A stretch of 64,000 bases of DNA from Brachycybe producta (taxonomy: Eukaryota > Arthropoda > Diplopoda > Playtdesmida > Andrognathidae). The position numbers and the translations under genes are program-made. A model generated the notes under the pieces. The model was not told where the DNA came from. It saw only the letters and a list, made by a program, of their open reading frames with translations, and did no database searches. Numbering within the stretch: position 1 is the stretch's first letter; each line of letters opens with the position of its first letter. Of this stretch, positions 1 to 10,798 are shown piece by piece. The stretch is from the NCBI GenBank assembly GCA_036925085.1, contig JAUPFP010000003.1, positions 3,215,001-3,279,000 on the forward strand. Reading direction: 5' to 3'.

Positions 1-638
1 TTGTATTGTCAACCTTATCACATCTGTGCCAAATTGAGCATACAAATCACAGAACAACCAAATGTAAGTTTTTTTAATAAGCACTCTTTTAGTTTCAGTA
101 ATACATAGTAGCTAAAATATGTAAATACCGTGGTTTGTTTAATTTAAATTAAAAAGTCAGAAACCGATTTGCTTAAAAATAAAACATAAATTAAAATTGA
201 TTTTTTATGTTTAAAACACGATTTAATAACATTGGTATTCACAAGATTTTGCTGACACACTATAACAGTATGGGAGCTCAATAATTATATATATAATATC
301 CCAGGTCTGTGTATGTGTGTGTGGACTAATGCTGTGTTGGAATTTATATAAATTTAAATAAATGAACTGCTTTTTTTTTCTCAAGGTCAACTATATGTTG
401 CACACTCCCCATCCAAGAACCACATGATATTAAATTGGAGAGGGGAAAAGGTTGGAAAGTGTAGAAGGGGGAGAGAGAGAGAAACGTAGAGGGTTGAAAA
501 AAAGTGGGAGGGGTGACTGAAATTGAAATGAGTAAAAAAAAGAACAAACGACACGCATGCGCACACTAGAGAGAACGCTCTCTTTCAAATATAAAAAGGG
601 GAGGGGATAATAGTAGCAAAATTAAACTAGAATTTATC
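1..638. other. unassigned AT-rich stretch
   Basis: No gene or repeat family was recognised. There is a short TA run near 285-297, a TG run near 308-323 and a purine-rich block at about 435-520. Short open frames here are low-complexity. Confidence 0.5.
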
Positions 639-781
639 ACAGGCAATTGTGCCCAGCATTAGAATTTCTTTTGCTCAGTCCTTTTATGAGCATCATCAAT
701 TTCTAATTGGGTTTGTTACTTGGTCTGACGTCATAAAAGGGCGGAGGAAAAGAAATTCTAATGCTGGGCACAATTGCCTGT
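639..781. repeat. ACAGGC MITE, type 3, internally shortened
   Basis: The ends are ACAGGCAATTGTGCCCAGCA and its inverse complement. The flanks gaatttatc (630-638) and gaatttggc (782-790) match at 7 of 9 bases, which is a decayed 9-bp target duplication. The copy is 143 bp against 197 bp for the copy at 30674, so the centre has been lost. It has no coding capacity. Confidence 0.8.
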
Positions 782-1149
782 GAATTTGGCTCCCGTCATT
801 TATGACGGCTTACCCCACTAGTATAATATATTCATTGCCAAAGGTTATTTTTTATACGTAGATTATGGATAAGAAGCATTGTTGTAACTCTTCTGGGAAG
901 CTATCTGGGTGCAAAATTAATGTTAAAAAGATTCAAATGTTAAAAATGGCGGAATTTTCGTATTAAAAAGGGCGCACATTTTATTTTTCGCTTACATGAA
1001 CTTTTTGCCTAGGACCGGCACTGCAGATCACTGCCACGATAGTACTTTCACAGTATCTCGGATGACTAGATAGTTGTTAGTACCAAGTACTACTGCAACA
1101 GTGATAGTAACCAATCACAATTATTATCACCTTTGCATACAAAACTGTG
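782..1149. other. unassigned, with a decayed family-E fragment
   Basis: About 1020-1125 resembles family E (CACGATAG, GACTAGATAGTTG...AGTAC) but is strongly diverged. Nothing else was recognised. Confidence 0.35.
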
Positions 1150-1300
1150 TCAATAGTGCAACAGTGATTGAGCTACCCTTCTAGTTTCTAAAACACTTTC
1201 TAATTTTCTCTTCATTTTGTTCTTCTAAAAGACCAGAATAACCCGAAAATCAAGCTGTTCATAAACCATCTTTAAAATTAAAACAGGTTTTCACAACTGC
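1150..1300 (-). repeat. family C fragment
   Basis: It contains GTGATTGAGCTACCCTTCTA followed by GTTTCTAAAACACTTTC, the standard right-arm sequence of family C, then a decayed tail reading like CTTCTAAAAGACCAGAATAA. Only one arm is present. Confidence 0.7.
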
Positions 1301-1883
1301 TCTATTTTTCAGTTATTTTTGTCTGCACGTGGGATCCAGGCCTCTATTATTGAATCCCAGCAAAATAAAATAGAGAAGAAAAAAAAAAGTGTCATGTGAC
1401 AATGATTGTAATTTGGTGTGGAGGGGGAGGGGGGGGAGCTTTACTATAGGTGACAAAATGCCTGGAAAACGTTCAATGAAAGCGACAACTTCAATTCCCA
1501 TTTCTCAATGTCCATTATTATTGGAGGGATTCAAAAAGAAGTGAAAAGTGTCAAGCTATGAGCTTTACTTTTATTATAATCCAACTCCCTAAGAAAAAAG
1601 GGGCCAAAAACGCAATGTGTGTCTGGTGGACAGAAAAAAAATAAGGGGACGAGGAGGAGGATGGGCACCAATCTAATTTGATTGATAAAAATAAGGCTCT
1701 CCCCAAAAAAAAAACAGACAAGAAATCTGCGCCACCTAGGGATTTGTGTCTTAAAGATTTTTTTAGTGGCTAACCACAAAGCAAAATAACTTAAGGTATA
1801 GACATTGAAAGTTTCTTAGAAACTAGAATATCCTGCGAATCTTCAAAAATATTTCGAAAACTCTTCTCTGTATTAAAACTACA
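1301..1883. other. unassigned AT-rich stretch
   Basis: No gene was seen. It has G-rich runs near 1421-1437. A GCGCCACCTAG motif at about 1730-1740 is one of the CTCF-like sites discussed in the findings. Confidence 0.4.
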
Positions 1884-2285
1884 TATGGGAGACATTCGAA
1901 TCCCGTGAATCTTGAAAATATTTTGAGATTCGAAAACTCGAATCTTCGCCGCTTTTTTCGTCTTTCGAATCTTTCGAATCCTAACCTTAAAAAAACCGTT
2001 AAAAATGTTTGTAAAATTAGTTTTAACTCCAATTGAAGCGTCCACTAACAACAACAAAAACCGGCGATTGTTGCAAATTCGGTGGTGGTATCCGGATCAC
2101 CAATATCATCACCTTGTGGGCGACACTGAATGCCACACTTGTTTTATTATTAATAATAATTTAATATTTATTATTATTTCATTTATTTCTAACTTCTTAA
2201 TGAATAATATAGGATTCTTATATGAGAGATTCGAGAACCTTTTAGGATTCGGATTCGAGAAAATTTAGGATTCGTCCCACCTCTA
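1884..2285 (-). repeat. hAT-like MITE, copy 1
   Basis: About 400 bp, repeated in inverse orientation at 13477-13918 and 48701-49131. Its right end reads GATTCGTCCCACCTCTA, the inverse of the TAGAGGTGGGACGAATC end of the other copies. It holds subterminal runs of GATTCGA and an AT-rich centre. No transposase is encoded. The target duplication is not clear here. Confidence 0.75.
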
Positions 2286-2375
2286 ATTTTAAGGCTTTTC
2301 TGGATTTTTGAATTACATGTTTTCATATCACCCCCCGTCCAGAATCAGGCTAACTTTTGATATACAGTTTCCATT

Positions 2376-2460
2376 GAAGTGTGCAAGACCAGATTGTCTT
2401 CATTTCCAGAGTGCAATGCACGCACTCTGGAAATGAAGACAATCTGGTCTTGCACACTTC
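2376..2460. repeat. perfect 39-bp palindrome
   Basis: The arms 2376-2414 and 2422-2460 are exact inverse complements with a 7-nt spacer, beginning GAAGTGTGCAAGACC. It lies in the first unit of the 188-bp satellite, and the other units lack the mirrored half. A local inverted duplication is the simplest explanation. Confidence 0.9.
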
Positions 2461-2737
2461 AATAAAAACTGTATTGCATCCAACACTTCCATTCCTGAAC
2501 TTCCGGTTCATGTGGAATGAATTATCGAAATTGCATTGTCTGGAGCCATCTACAGAAAGAGCTTAACCACGTCCGTTCTAAATTGGTCTAACATTTGAGG
2601 CGCGCATTGCACACAGAAAAAAGAAGACATGCTTGTCTTGCACACTTTCAATGGAAATTGTATTGCATCCACCATTTCCATTCTCGCACATCGGGGTTCA
2701 TGTGCAAATGAATTTTCGAGTTGAGCATCTATAGAAC

Positions 2738-2943
2738 ACAGGCAGTTAGAAATCGGGAGGAACTTCAGTTGGCTCCGCCCTTGTTATGACGACCGGCAAC
2801 TTCTAATTGGTTTGTTGTGTGGGTCGTCGTTGAAAAGGGCGGAGCATGTGACGTCAGACTACATAACTAGCCAATTAGAAGTTGCCGGTCATCATAACAA
2901 GGGCGGAGCCAACTGAAGTTCTTCCCGATTTCTAATTGCCTGT
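2738..2943 (+). repeat. ACAGGC MITE, type 1, with perfect 9-bp duplication
   Basis: 206 bp with inverted ends of roughly 75 bp (ACAGGCAGTTAGAAATCGGG...). It is flanked on both sides by ctatagaac (2729-2737 and 2944-2952). The centre carries TGACGTCA next to GGGCGGAGC. It is inserted in the second unit of the 188-bp satellite, whose other unit gives an empty site (ATCTACAGAA). Confidence 0.93.
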
Positions 2944-3070
2944 CTATAGAACAAGCTCAATCACGTCCACTCTGAATAGGGGGTAAACTCAGGCAATGTT
3001 TGAAGCACGTTTTCCAAACTGGAAATGAAGACATGTTTGTCTTGCAGAGTAATCCCATTGAAACAAGACA

Positions 3071-4599
3071 TTAAGGTCGGATTTAAAGTGTGAGGCCACT
3101 TTTAAGGCCCCCCGAGATACAACTCCTAATTTGCCCCTTCCCATTTAAATACAGACCTGACTATTATTTGTCTCCTTTAGCTTTTATTCCATTTTGCGCT
3201 TTGAGTCGAATTTTTAATGATTGCTAAGTCAAAACTCGTGCTAAACTCATGATAGAATGTTCTAAGCTTTGAGCATGATAGCTTTAATTAAAAAAAATCA
3301 TGGTTCCTAATTAGCTCTACTAATCATAGTTCTTCTGTGTCCTGGACAAATTTAAGCTTTTCTTTACTTTTAGCAATAGTTTGTTAGCTTTTATTCATCT
3401 AAATATGATAGTTCAAATGAGGCTAAAAATGAGGCCAATGTATGTGTCTAATATATAAGGCAGAAAAAAATAATAAATGCTATAAGTCAGCAAATAGAAG
3501 CAGAATAAGAAAAGAAAAAGGAAAACAAAAAAAAAGACTGAATAAAGATTGAATATAGGGAGGGGGGAGGCTATATGTAGAGAAAGAGAGGCTAGTACTG
3601 ATAGACACATAACACCCTTTTATAGATGAAGTGTGAAACGGCACAAACGAGCTACAAACTCGTCCAATTAGCCGCCATTCTTGCTTTTCAAATGGTTGGC
3701 AATCAGAAGAGAATACGTTTGTATTAGCCAAGTGGTAAGAGGGGGGGGGGAGTAGGTTTGGGAGGGTTGGAAGGGAGGGTAGGGAGAGAGCCTTAGGTGG
3801 AGGAGGAGACATATATAAGCCTACTTTATTAAGAAAAGAGGCTGAGAGAGAGTGCAACCCATGCTAGCAGCACCCCTGGCCGGGCCAAAAAAAAAGGACC
3901 TGATTAGCTTGCCATTCAATGCAAGTTCAACTGAAAAGAAGGGATACACAAATGGTCCTTGTTAGTAAACCACGGGTTCAATCCCCCCCTTCTATTTCTA
4001 GCCTCACCCCACCCCCTTCCTATATACTGAGCCTATCTAACCCTAGAGTTTTACTCTCTTCCTATCTACCCCACCACCTTAAAAAAAAGAAAATCTGGAT
4101 GATTGGCACCAGAGGGAGCTAGCTACAATTCAACCTTATTACCCCCTCACCTTTCAAAAAATCCTCCTCCTCCTCCTCCTCCTACCCTCTTCCTTAATGA
4201 AGATGCTTTCAGATATACATTACAAACCATGAATTGCACAAATTGTCTCTCTTTTTTCTATAGTCAATGTAAGAAATAAAGAAAAGACAGGCACAAAAAT
4301 CACACACATAAAAGACACTACTAGGGTGTGTCATCAAATGTCATTTTTTTCTTCTTCTTCAATGGAATCTATGGAAAATTGATTTATTTGACTGCATTTT
4401 TTTTTTAGAAAATTAGCACAGTTATTTTTGTTTAGGACAGACAGCGCCACCTGAATTATAGGCGAATTACGAGTCATTTTTTTTACTATTGATAGGGGTA
4501 GACTATATATAGCCATTTGGACCAATTACAAGTGAATAACTGAATAAAGACTAAATTGAACAAAAGTTGCATTTATATAAAAACTTCTGGAATCTGGAA
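3071..4599. other. unassigned stretch
   Basis: No gene or known repeat family was seen. There is an A-rich block at 3480-3540, a G9 run near 3741 and CT-rich segments at 4000-4190. CACCAGAGGGAGCT lies at 4107-4120 and GCGCCACCT near 4446; both are CTCF-like motifs. Confidence 0.4.
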
Positions 4600-4799
4600 C
4601 ATCTAAATAATATCTTGGGCTAAAATAACAGCTAAATTGAATATGAGAGCTAAACTGTATAACAGCTTAAACTGTACAAAAGTTACATTAGAGAACTAAA
4701 TTGGATGACAACTAAACTACAGATAAACTAGACTAAACAAGAGCTAAACAGGACCACAAGCTAAATTTGTACAAGAGCTAAACTCAATAAGAACTGAAC
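4600..4799 (-). repeat. degenerate 16-17-bp minisatellite
   Basis: Repeated GAGCTAAAC, ACTAAAC and CTAAATTG blocks read on the minus strand as GTTTAGCTC and variants. This is the motif of the arrays at 33795, 40955, 44150 and 61990. The units are heavily diverged. Confidence 0.6.
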
Positions 4800-5005
4800 A
4801 CAGGCAATTAGAAAACGGGATGAACGGAAGTTGGTTCCGCCTTTTTATGACGAAAGGCAACTTCTAATTGGTTGGTTATGCAGTCTGACGTCACATGCTA
4901 CCCCTCTTTTCAACGTCGAATCACACAACAAACCAATTAGAAGTTGCTGATCGTCATAAAAAGGGCGGAGCCAACTACTGTTTGTTCCCATTTCTAATTG
5001 CCTGT
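4800..5005 (-). repeat. ACAGGC MITE, type 1, array copy 1
   Basis: 206 bp with ACAGGCAATTAGAAAACGGG...TTTCTAATTGCCTGT ends and a central TGACGTCA. It is the first of three head-to-tail copies. Its left flank gaactgaac is not repeated at its right end, because the array grew by tandem duplication. Confidence 0.9.
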
Positions 5006-5068
5006 GTAACAAACCAATTAGAAATTGATGACACTCATAAAAGGGCGGAAGCTGAAGCTGTCTACAGA
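5006..5068 (-). repeat. linker derived from a type-2 MITE end
   Basis: The sequence from GTAACAAACCAATTAGAAAT to GAAGCTGTCTACAGA corresponds to the terminal half of type-2 elements (36938, 39332), lacking its last bases. An almost identical linker lies at 5278-5340. Confidence 0.8.
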
Positions 5069-5277
5069 ACAGGCAATTAGAAAACGGGACAAACAGAAGT
5101 TGGTTCCGCCCTTTTTATGATGACCGGCAACTTCTAATTTGGTTAGTTATTGTAGTCTGACGTCACATGCTCCGCCCTTTTTCAACGTCGAACCACCCAA
5201 CAAACCAATTAGAAGTTGCCGGTCGTTATAAAAAGGGCGGAGCCAACTTCTGTTTCTCCCGATTTCTAATTGCCTGT
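5069..5277 (-). repeat. ACAGGC MITE, type 1, array copy 2
   Basis: 209 bp, about 269 bp downstream of copy 1 and in the same orientation. It has a central TGACGTCA and CTCCGCCC, and no separate target duplication. Confidence 0.9.
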
Positions 5278-5340
5278 GTAACAAACCAATTAGAAATTGA
5301 TGACACTCATAAAAGGACGGAAGCTGAAGCTGTCTACAGA
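5278..5340 (-). repeat. second type-2-derived linker
   Basis: Nearly the same 63 bp as 5006-5068. This shows that a composite unit of MITE plus linker, about 270 bp, was duplicated. Confidence 0.8.
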
Positions 5341-5547
5341 ACAGGCAATTAGAAAACGGGACAAACAGAAGTTGGTTCCGCCCTTGTTATGACGACCGGC
5401 AACTTCTAATTGGTTGGTTAAGGTAGTCTGACGTCACATGCTCCGCCCTTTTCAACGTCGAACCACACAACAAACCAATTAGAAGTTGCCAGTCGTAATA
5501 AAAAGGGCAGAGCCAACTTGTGTTCATCCCGTTTTCTAAATGCCTAT
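5341..5547 (-). repeat. ACAGGC MITE, type 1, array copy 3
   Basis: Third copy of the array, 272 bp after copy 2. It ends TTTCTAAATGCCTAT, with one change in the GCCTGT end, and keeps the central TGACGTCA. Confidence 0.88.
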
Positions 5548-6419
5548 GTATTTTAAACCCTTTTTTACATTAGAAATTCAAAAGACTAAAACACCTCCTA
5601 ACTTTTTTTTTTGTTGCTGTTGTTAAAAGTCACACAGGTAAAATGTAAAAAAAAAACTAAAAGCTTAAAGAATAGAATATACAACTATCTTGTATATTTT
5701 GTACTCGAATTCACCCAAAGGATCACCTTATTCCACCTCCCCCCCCCCTAAAAAAACTTACTCCTCCCCCCCTCCATTTCCCCACATACTCTCTTCCCCA
5801 CCCCCCACCCATGAAAAAAATAACCTCCCAATGTGGCGCATTATTCATTAAGTGTGTCCAATAATTCTATAAAAATAGAAAGCTTTTAGTTGGTATTGAA
5901 CAACAGCGTCGTTTAATCTCAGCAATACACATAATAATGGCAAAGTCTTGTTCACAGCTAATGGAAAACGGTATACTAAGAAGTAGTCGTAGTATATGGA
6001 TCCATCCATAGGATCCCTGGGATAGGAGGAAATAAAGAGAGCTTTGAAAAGAGAAAAGAAGAAAAAAGGTTGAAATCCACAGCCCCCTCCTCCTCCCACC
6101 CCCCACCCCAAAAAAAAACAAGTTAGAAAAGAGAGAATGTGGCTGGCACACTCCAATCGGAATAAAAAAAGCCAGTCATAGATATATGTTTACTATCAAA
6201 GTGAAAAGTCAGTCATTCTGTAAACTCACTAATCAATCTGAAAAATCATCAATTCAGTCAGCAAATTTGCACATTGACTAATGTTGTAGGTAATGTGAAG
6301 AATGCCTTATATGTATCATAAAGGGACGTTAGAGGGGGCTCCATAGATAGAATATTTGTGCAAAATGCAAGGTAGATGGCGCTTGCAACCCCTCCAATAG
6401 GTGGCCAAACTACACTCGT
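5548..6419. other. unassigned stretch
   Basis: No gene was seen. C-rich runs lie at 5742-5830 and 6083-6110. The segment 6334-6400, with AGATGGCGC at 6374-6382, has an inverted relative at about 30544-30605, so it is probably part of a further dispersed repeat. 6200-6290 has weak similarity to family 4. Confidence 0.4.
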
Positions 6420-6588
6420 CGCCAATTAGTTGAAAACGAATGCAGCCTCCTTTTAGCTCTAAAAGCGTCCAAAACAACCTTAATTATCAAAGCACGTGGA
6501 CAAACTTAATCCCAGAACATAATATAAGTGAAGATAGAGAGAGCACGTGTAGAAATAGCGATGACGCAATCTTTAAAAGTTTGCCACG
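6420..6588 (-). repeat. dispersed repeat, partner of 59899-60066
   Basis: About 165 bp shared in inverse orientation with 59899-60066. Shared blocks include GGCTGCATTCG, GCGTCCAAAACAACC and AGCGATGACGCAA, plus two CACGTG-containing sites. No coding capacity is evident in either copy. Confidence 0.75.
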
Positions 6589-6689
6589 TTTGGACTAAAT
6601 GGTCTCTCTCTCTCTGTCACAGGCCCTTTTTGGGCTGCTTGCTCAGTAATTATTTTAATTAAAAAAAATGTGTTAATCATATTTTTAGA

Positions 6690-6786
6690 AACAACTGTCT
6701 TAAGTGTCTAATTTGAAGAAGTCAGAAAAGTGCCAAATTGAAGAAATGCCAAAACTGAACAAATGTTACAAATAACACCCAATTTT
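6690..6786 (-). repeat. minisatellite, inverted half left of a MITE
   Basis: It reads GCCAAAACTGAACAAATG, the inverse of the CATTTGTTCAGTTTTGGC style of units to the right of the MITE at 6787. The two halves are in opposite orientation. Confidence 0.6.
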
Positions 6787-6993
6787 ACAAGCATTTAGAA
6801 ATCGGGACGAACACAAGTTGGCTCCGCAATTTTTATGACGGCCGGCAACTTCTAATTGGTTTGTTGTGTGGTTCGACGTTGAAAAGAGCGGAGCATGTGA
6901 CGTCAGACTACATAACCAACCAATTAGAAGTTGCCGGTCGTCATAAAAAAGGACGGAGCCAACTCCTGCTCGTCCCGATTTCTAAATGCCTGT
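6787..6993 (+). repeat. ACAGGC MITE, type 1
   Basis: 207 bp with ends ACAAGCATTTAGAAATCGGG and TTTCTAAATGCCTGT, so both ends share a matching AT change. The centre has TGACGTCA. The flanks aacacccaatttt and atttttggtgttt are inverse complements rather than direct repeats, so the element sits at the axis of a larger inverted repeat. Confidence 0.85.
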
Positions 6994-7440
6994 ATTTTTG
7001 GTGTTTATTCAATTTAGCACTTGTTAGGTTTAGCATTTGTTTCATTAGGCACTTGTACACTATGGCTTTTGTTCAGTTATCTAGTTTGGTGCTTATTTAA
7101 TTTAGCACTTCTTTAGTTTAACATTTGTTTCATTTGAGTTTTTCAGTAACTTTTTTTTACAGTTTAACATGTTTTCATTTTACGCTTGTTCAGTTTTGGC
7201 GTTTATTTAGTTTTGTGCTTATTCAAATGTAGCACTTGTTCAGTTTGGCGTTTGTTAAATTTGGCACTTGTTCAGTTTAGCTTTTATTCAGTCTAGCACT
7301 TTTTCAGTTTAACGTTTGTTAATTTTGGCATTTGTACAGTTTGGTGTTTTAATTTAGTTTGGTGCTTATTCAATTTAGCTTTTGTTTCATTTTGGCACCT
7401 ATTCACCTTTGTGCTTATCCCATTTGGCACCTTTTTAAAT
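6994..7440 (+). repeat. 16-17-bp minisatellite array
   Basis: Degenerate units of the type AGTTTAGCACTTGTT, TTTGGCGTTTATTC and TTTGGTGCTTATTC run to about 7440. The array start (GGTGTTTATTCAATTTAGCA) is close to that at 40940 (GGTGTTTATGCAATTTGCGA), so both arrays share a defined boundary. Confidence 0.75.
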
Positions 7441-7622
7441 TTGCCACTAGATTAGCACCACCACCACATTTTATAATGATGGTTTCAGGCATTTCGCTCA
7501 TTGTCTACTAACCACATTGTCTAAAACCATATGTTGATTTCATATAGAATTGGTGGTTTTGCAAATTGACTAGTGACTTTGTACAACGACAAATTTTCCA
7601 TTGCGACTATAACATATATACA

Positions 7623-7824
7623 TGTTACTGTCAATCTACGGAATCAGTCAATCTGCAAAAATTGCCTAGTCAATCTGCAAAACCACCAACCTGCTAATGA
7701 AGCTGCAAAAAAAATTCAATACATTTTAGGTGTTGAATTTTGCAGATTCACTAGCAGGTTGGTTGTTTTTGCAGATTACCTAGGCAATCTGAAGATTGAC
7801 TGATTCCGCAGATTGACAGTAACA
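7623..7824. repeat. palindromic MITE, family 4, copy 1
   Basis: About 200 bp, inverted over almost its whole length, with ends TGTTACTGTCAATCTACGGA and the inverse of it. The centre is near 7725. Flanks are TA-rich (catatataca / aatatatata), which fits but does not prove a TA target. It is repeated at 15244 and partly at 51076. Confidence 0.85.
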
Positions 7825-8329
7825 AATATATATATATATTTCGAAGAAAAGGAGAAACACATAAAAGCGAAAAAAAGATCCTTTGAAAAAACATGTCTCA
7901 CTCAGAAACCCTGAAGTACATTACACATATTATATAAAAGACGTTTGCAAAGCATCTTAAGAGATTGAGACAACCTCTCTTTTAATGGAACTCAATTCAA
8001 GCATCATCATCAGCATCACAATCATCATCATTGAATGAACACTGCCATCTAGTGGCCAGAAGCAAAAACACTTTAAAGTAAACTTTTAACAAAAAAAACC
8101 ACAATACCTGATGAATTGCGTCAAGGGCCCTTTTTGTTAAGTGCCAAAATCTGAAACAATAAACAAACAACAACAAACATCAAAATTTTGTTCAATTTTT
8201 TTTTTCAATTTTCTGCAAAAAGCAAAATAAAATTCGCGCCGAAATAATATTTCGGTCTAATTACAACTTCCGCGCTGCAAAGCTGAAAAGTAAATTATTT
8301 ATAGGATAGGTATAAAACTAAATTAGCAC
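7825..8329. other. unassigned stretch
   Basis: No gene was seen. TGCCATCTAGTGGCCAG at 8043-8059 is the inverse of CTGGCCACTAGATGGCA, a good match to the CTCF core consensus. Confidence 0.4.
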
Positions 8330-8618
8330 TAAATTCAATTGTGCTGTTATTCTGTTTAGCACAAATGTTTTCTGTAGTTTGGCTGCAGTTTGGCAAAAGT
8401 ATTTTCTGTAGTTTGATTTCAGTTTAGCACAAAAGTTTTCTGTTTGACTTCAGTTTAGCACAAATATTTTTTGTATTTTGACTTCAGTTTAGCACAAATG
8501 TTTTCTGTATTTTGACTTCAGATTAGCACAAATGTTTTCTGTATTTTGGCTTCAGTTTAGCAAAAGTATTTTCTGTAGTTTGACTTCAGTTTAGCACAAA
8601 TGTTTTTTGTAATTTGGC
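8330..8618 (+). repeat. minisatellite, about 34-43-bp units
   Basis: About seven units built from CAGTTTAGCACAAATG plus TTTTCTGTATTTTGACTT. The first half is the 16-bp motif of the other arrays, so the unit is a longer derivative. Confidence 0.8.
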
Positions 8619-9260
8619 TTATTATTCAAAAATCAAAATTTGATATTAATTTTTGAATAATAATTAGAAACTTTAGCACATCCTCCTTATGCAGTTATTA
8701 AGTTTAGCTGCTAAACAGAATAACTGCATAAGAAGGATGTGCTAAAAAGCTTTTGAGCCAAAGAAAGCGATGCCAAACTTTAGCTCTGAAGCTTTTATTT
8801 CCTTTTATCATCGAAATTTCGAAAATTCACCACATATAAAAGCTAAAGCTTAAAAAACGTTAGCGGATCAACGTCAGGTTAGTAGTTTGAATTTTTTTCA
8901 GCTTCAGCTAGACAGAATAACTACATAACGGAGGGGGGGGGGGGGGGGGGGTGTGTGCTAAAGTTTCTAATTATTATTCAAAAATCAAAATTTGATATTA
9001 ATTTTTGAATAATAATTAGAAACTTTAGCACATCCTCTCCTTATGCAGTTATTCTGATTTGCTGCTAAATAAAATAACTGCATAAGGCGGATGTGCTAAA
9101 AAGCTTTTGAGCTAAAGAAAGCGATGCTAAACTTTAGCTCTGAAGCTTTTATTTCCTATATCATCGAAACTCACGACATATAAAAGCTAAAGCTTAATAA
9201 AAACTAACGGATCAACTTCAGCTTATTACTGTGAATTTCTTTTTCAGCTTCAGCTATTTC
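8619..9260 (+). repeat. 352-bp tandem duplication with nested hairpins
   Basis: The block starting TTATTATTCAAAAATCAAAA occurs at 8619 and again at 8971. Each unit holds a short AT hairpin, then a hairpin with ~27-bp arms (TTAGCACATCCTCC... at 8673-8745 and 9024-9099), then AGCTAAAGCTT-type blocks. The units differ by small indels. A G run of about 20 at 8932-8951 separates them. Confidence 0.88.
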
Positions 9261-9376
9261 AAATATTAATTTCTTGGATAATAATAAGAAGAATTATCTT
9301 ATCTGTTGTTTCCTTTTTGATAATATAAACCTAAACAAATAGTCCTTATAAATATTACAATGTAATCTGTGTGTGT

Positions 9377-9377
<1 letters not shown>

Positions 9378-9428
<51 letters not shown>
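9378..9428 (+). repeat. (AG)n microsatellite
   Basis: GA dinucleotides with a few interruptions. Confidence 0.95.
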
Positions 9429-9809
9429 TAAAAGCTCATAAATGTAAATAAACTAATAAACGAAAATGCATTGATATGAAAAATCAAAGTGAAATTTATC
9501 GTGAAATTCATAAGAGAATAAATAATAATAAAGAGAGAAAAAGTCTTATAATCTCAATTTCTATACAAATACAACAAACAAAAATGCATTAAAAACGAAA
9601 AAGAGAAGAAAAAAACCTAAAGAAATTTTCAATTTTTTCATAATAAAACCTCATTAAAATTGAATTACTTTCACATTTATATTTTAATCATAAACATCAG
9701 AATAATTAAAAAATAAACTTAACTGTGAAGTACTTTTTATAGTGTAAACACGTCCCTTTCAATTCTGATTATTCTGTTTTTTTTTCAGAAGCAAAATTGC
9801 CAGAAATTT
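9429..9809. other. unassigned A-rich stretch
   Basis: No gene was seen. The last ~50 bp (CTGATTATTCTG...CAGAAGCAAAATTG) are the outer part of a family C unit. Confidence 0.4.
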
Positions 9810-10735
9810 GTGTTTTAGAAACTAGAAGGGTAGTCTTAATCATCTAACAGTATTTTCAGGTTGATATCTTTCAAAATTAGCGTTTTTTATGCAAGTTTTG
9901 TCTTAAAAAATGTTTATTTTGAAAGATATCAACATGAAAATCCTACATAAAGTGATTCAATTACCGTTCTAGTTTCTAAAAAAAATCTAAAAAAATCGAC
10001 CGTTCATAAAAACATCTTAAGAAACTAAAAACTAGAAAGGTAGTTCGATCATCTAACAGTATTTTCATATTGATATATTTTAAAATGAGCGTTTTTTATG
10101 CAAGTTTTGTCTTAAAAAATGTTTATATTGAAAGATATCAACATGAAAATCCTACACAGTGTTCAATTACCGTTCTAGTTTCTAAAAAAATCTAAAAAAT
10201 CAACCGTTGATAACATCTTAAGAAACTAAAAACTAGAAAGGTAGTTCAATCATATAACAGTATTTTCAGGTTGATATCTTTCAAAATTAGCTTTTTTATG
10301 TAAGTTTTCGTCTTAAAAATTGTTTATTTTGAAAAATATCAACATGAAAATCGTACATATAAAGTGATTCAATTACCGTTCTAGTTTCTAAAAAAATCTA
10401 AAAAATCAACCATTGATAAAAACATGTTAAGAAACTAAAACCTAGAAAGGTAGTTAGTTCAATCATGTAACAGTATTTTCATATTGATATCTTTTAAAAT
10501 GAGCGTTATTATGCAAGTTTTGTCTGAAAACATGTTTATTTTGAAAGATATCAACATGAAAATCCTACATAAAGTGATTCAATTACCGTTCTAGTTTCTA
10601 AAAAAAAATCTGAAAAAATCAACCGTTCATAAAACATCTTAAGAAACTAAAAACTAGAAAGGTAGTTAGTTCAATCATCTAACAGTATTTTCATGTTGAT
10701 ATTTTTCAAAATTAGCTTTTTTTCTTGGTGATTTT
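9810..10735. repeat. family C tandem hairpin array
   Basis: Four complete units and part of a fifth. The marker ACTAGAARGGTAGT starts near 9820, 10030, 10231, 10440 and 10650 (period about 205-210). Each unit is a hairpin: a left arm from AAACTAGAAAGGTAG to TTTCAAAAT, a loop of ~45 nt, then the inverse arm ending CGTTCTAGTTTCT. Units are 90 percent or more alike by eye. Confidence 0.88.
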
Positions 10736-10798
10736 CAAAATGACCCAACTAAGCTGACGACATTTCTGCTAATTTGTGGTCTTAAAGTACAGTTAGTT

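Larger units (their letters stand above)
2360..3070 (+). repeat. 188-bp tandem satellite, about 3 units, interrupted by a MITE
   Basis: The marker AAGAC plus CTTGCACAC recurs at 2436 and 2624 (spacing 188). It recurs again at 3028, which is 188-189 bp further once the 206-bp MITE and its 9-bp duplication are subtracted. Units share blocks such as GTATTGCATCCA, GGTTCATGTG and CACGTCC. Identity between units is moderate, so the array is old. Confidence 0.75.

Noticed and set aside
3720-3987. tRNA-like boxes (TTAGCCAAGTGGTAAGAG near 3722 and GGGTTCAATCCCCC near 3974)
   Set aside because: The spacing of ~240 bp is far too long for a tRNA or a simple tRNA-derived SINE head, and no cloverleaf pairs were found.
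9810-10735. Family C array as a Helitron
   Set aside because: The units are inverted hairpins; no 5' TC end, 3' CTRR end or terminal hairpin could be placed.
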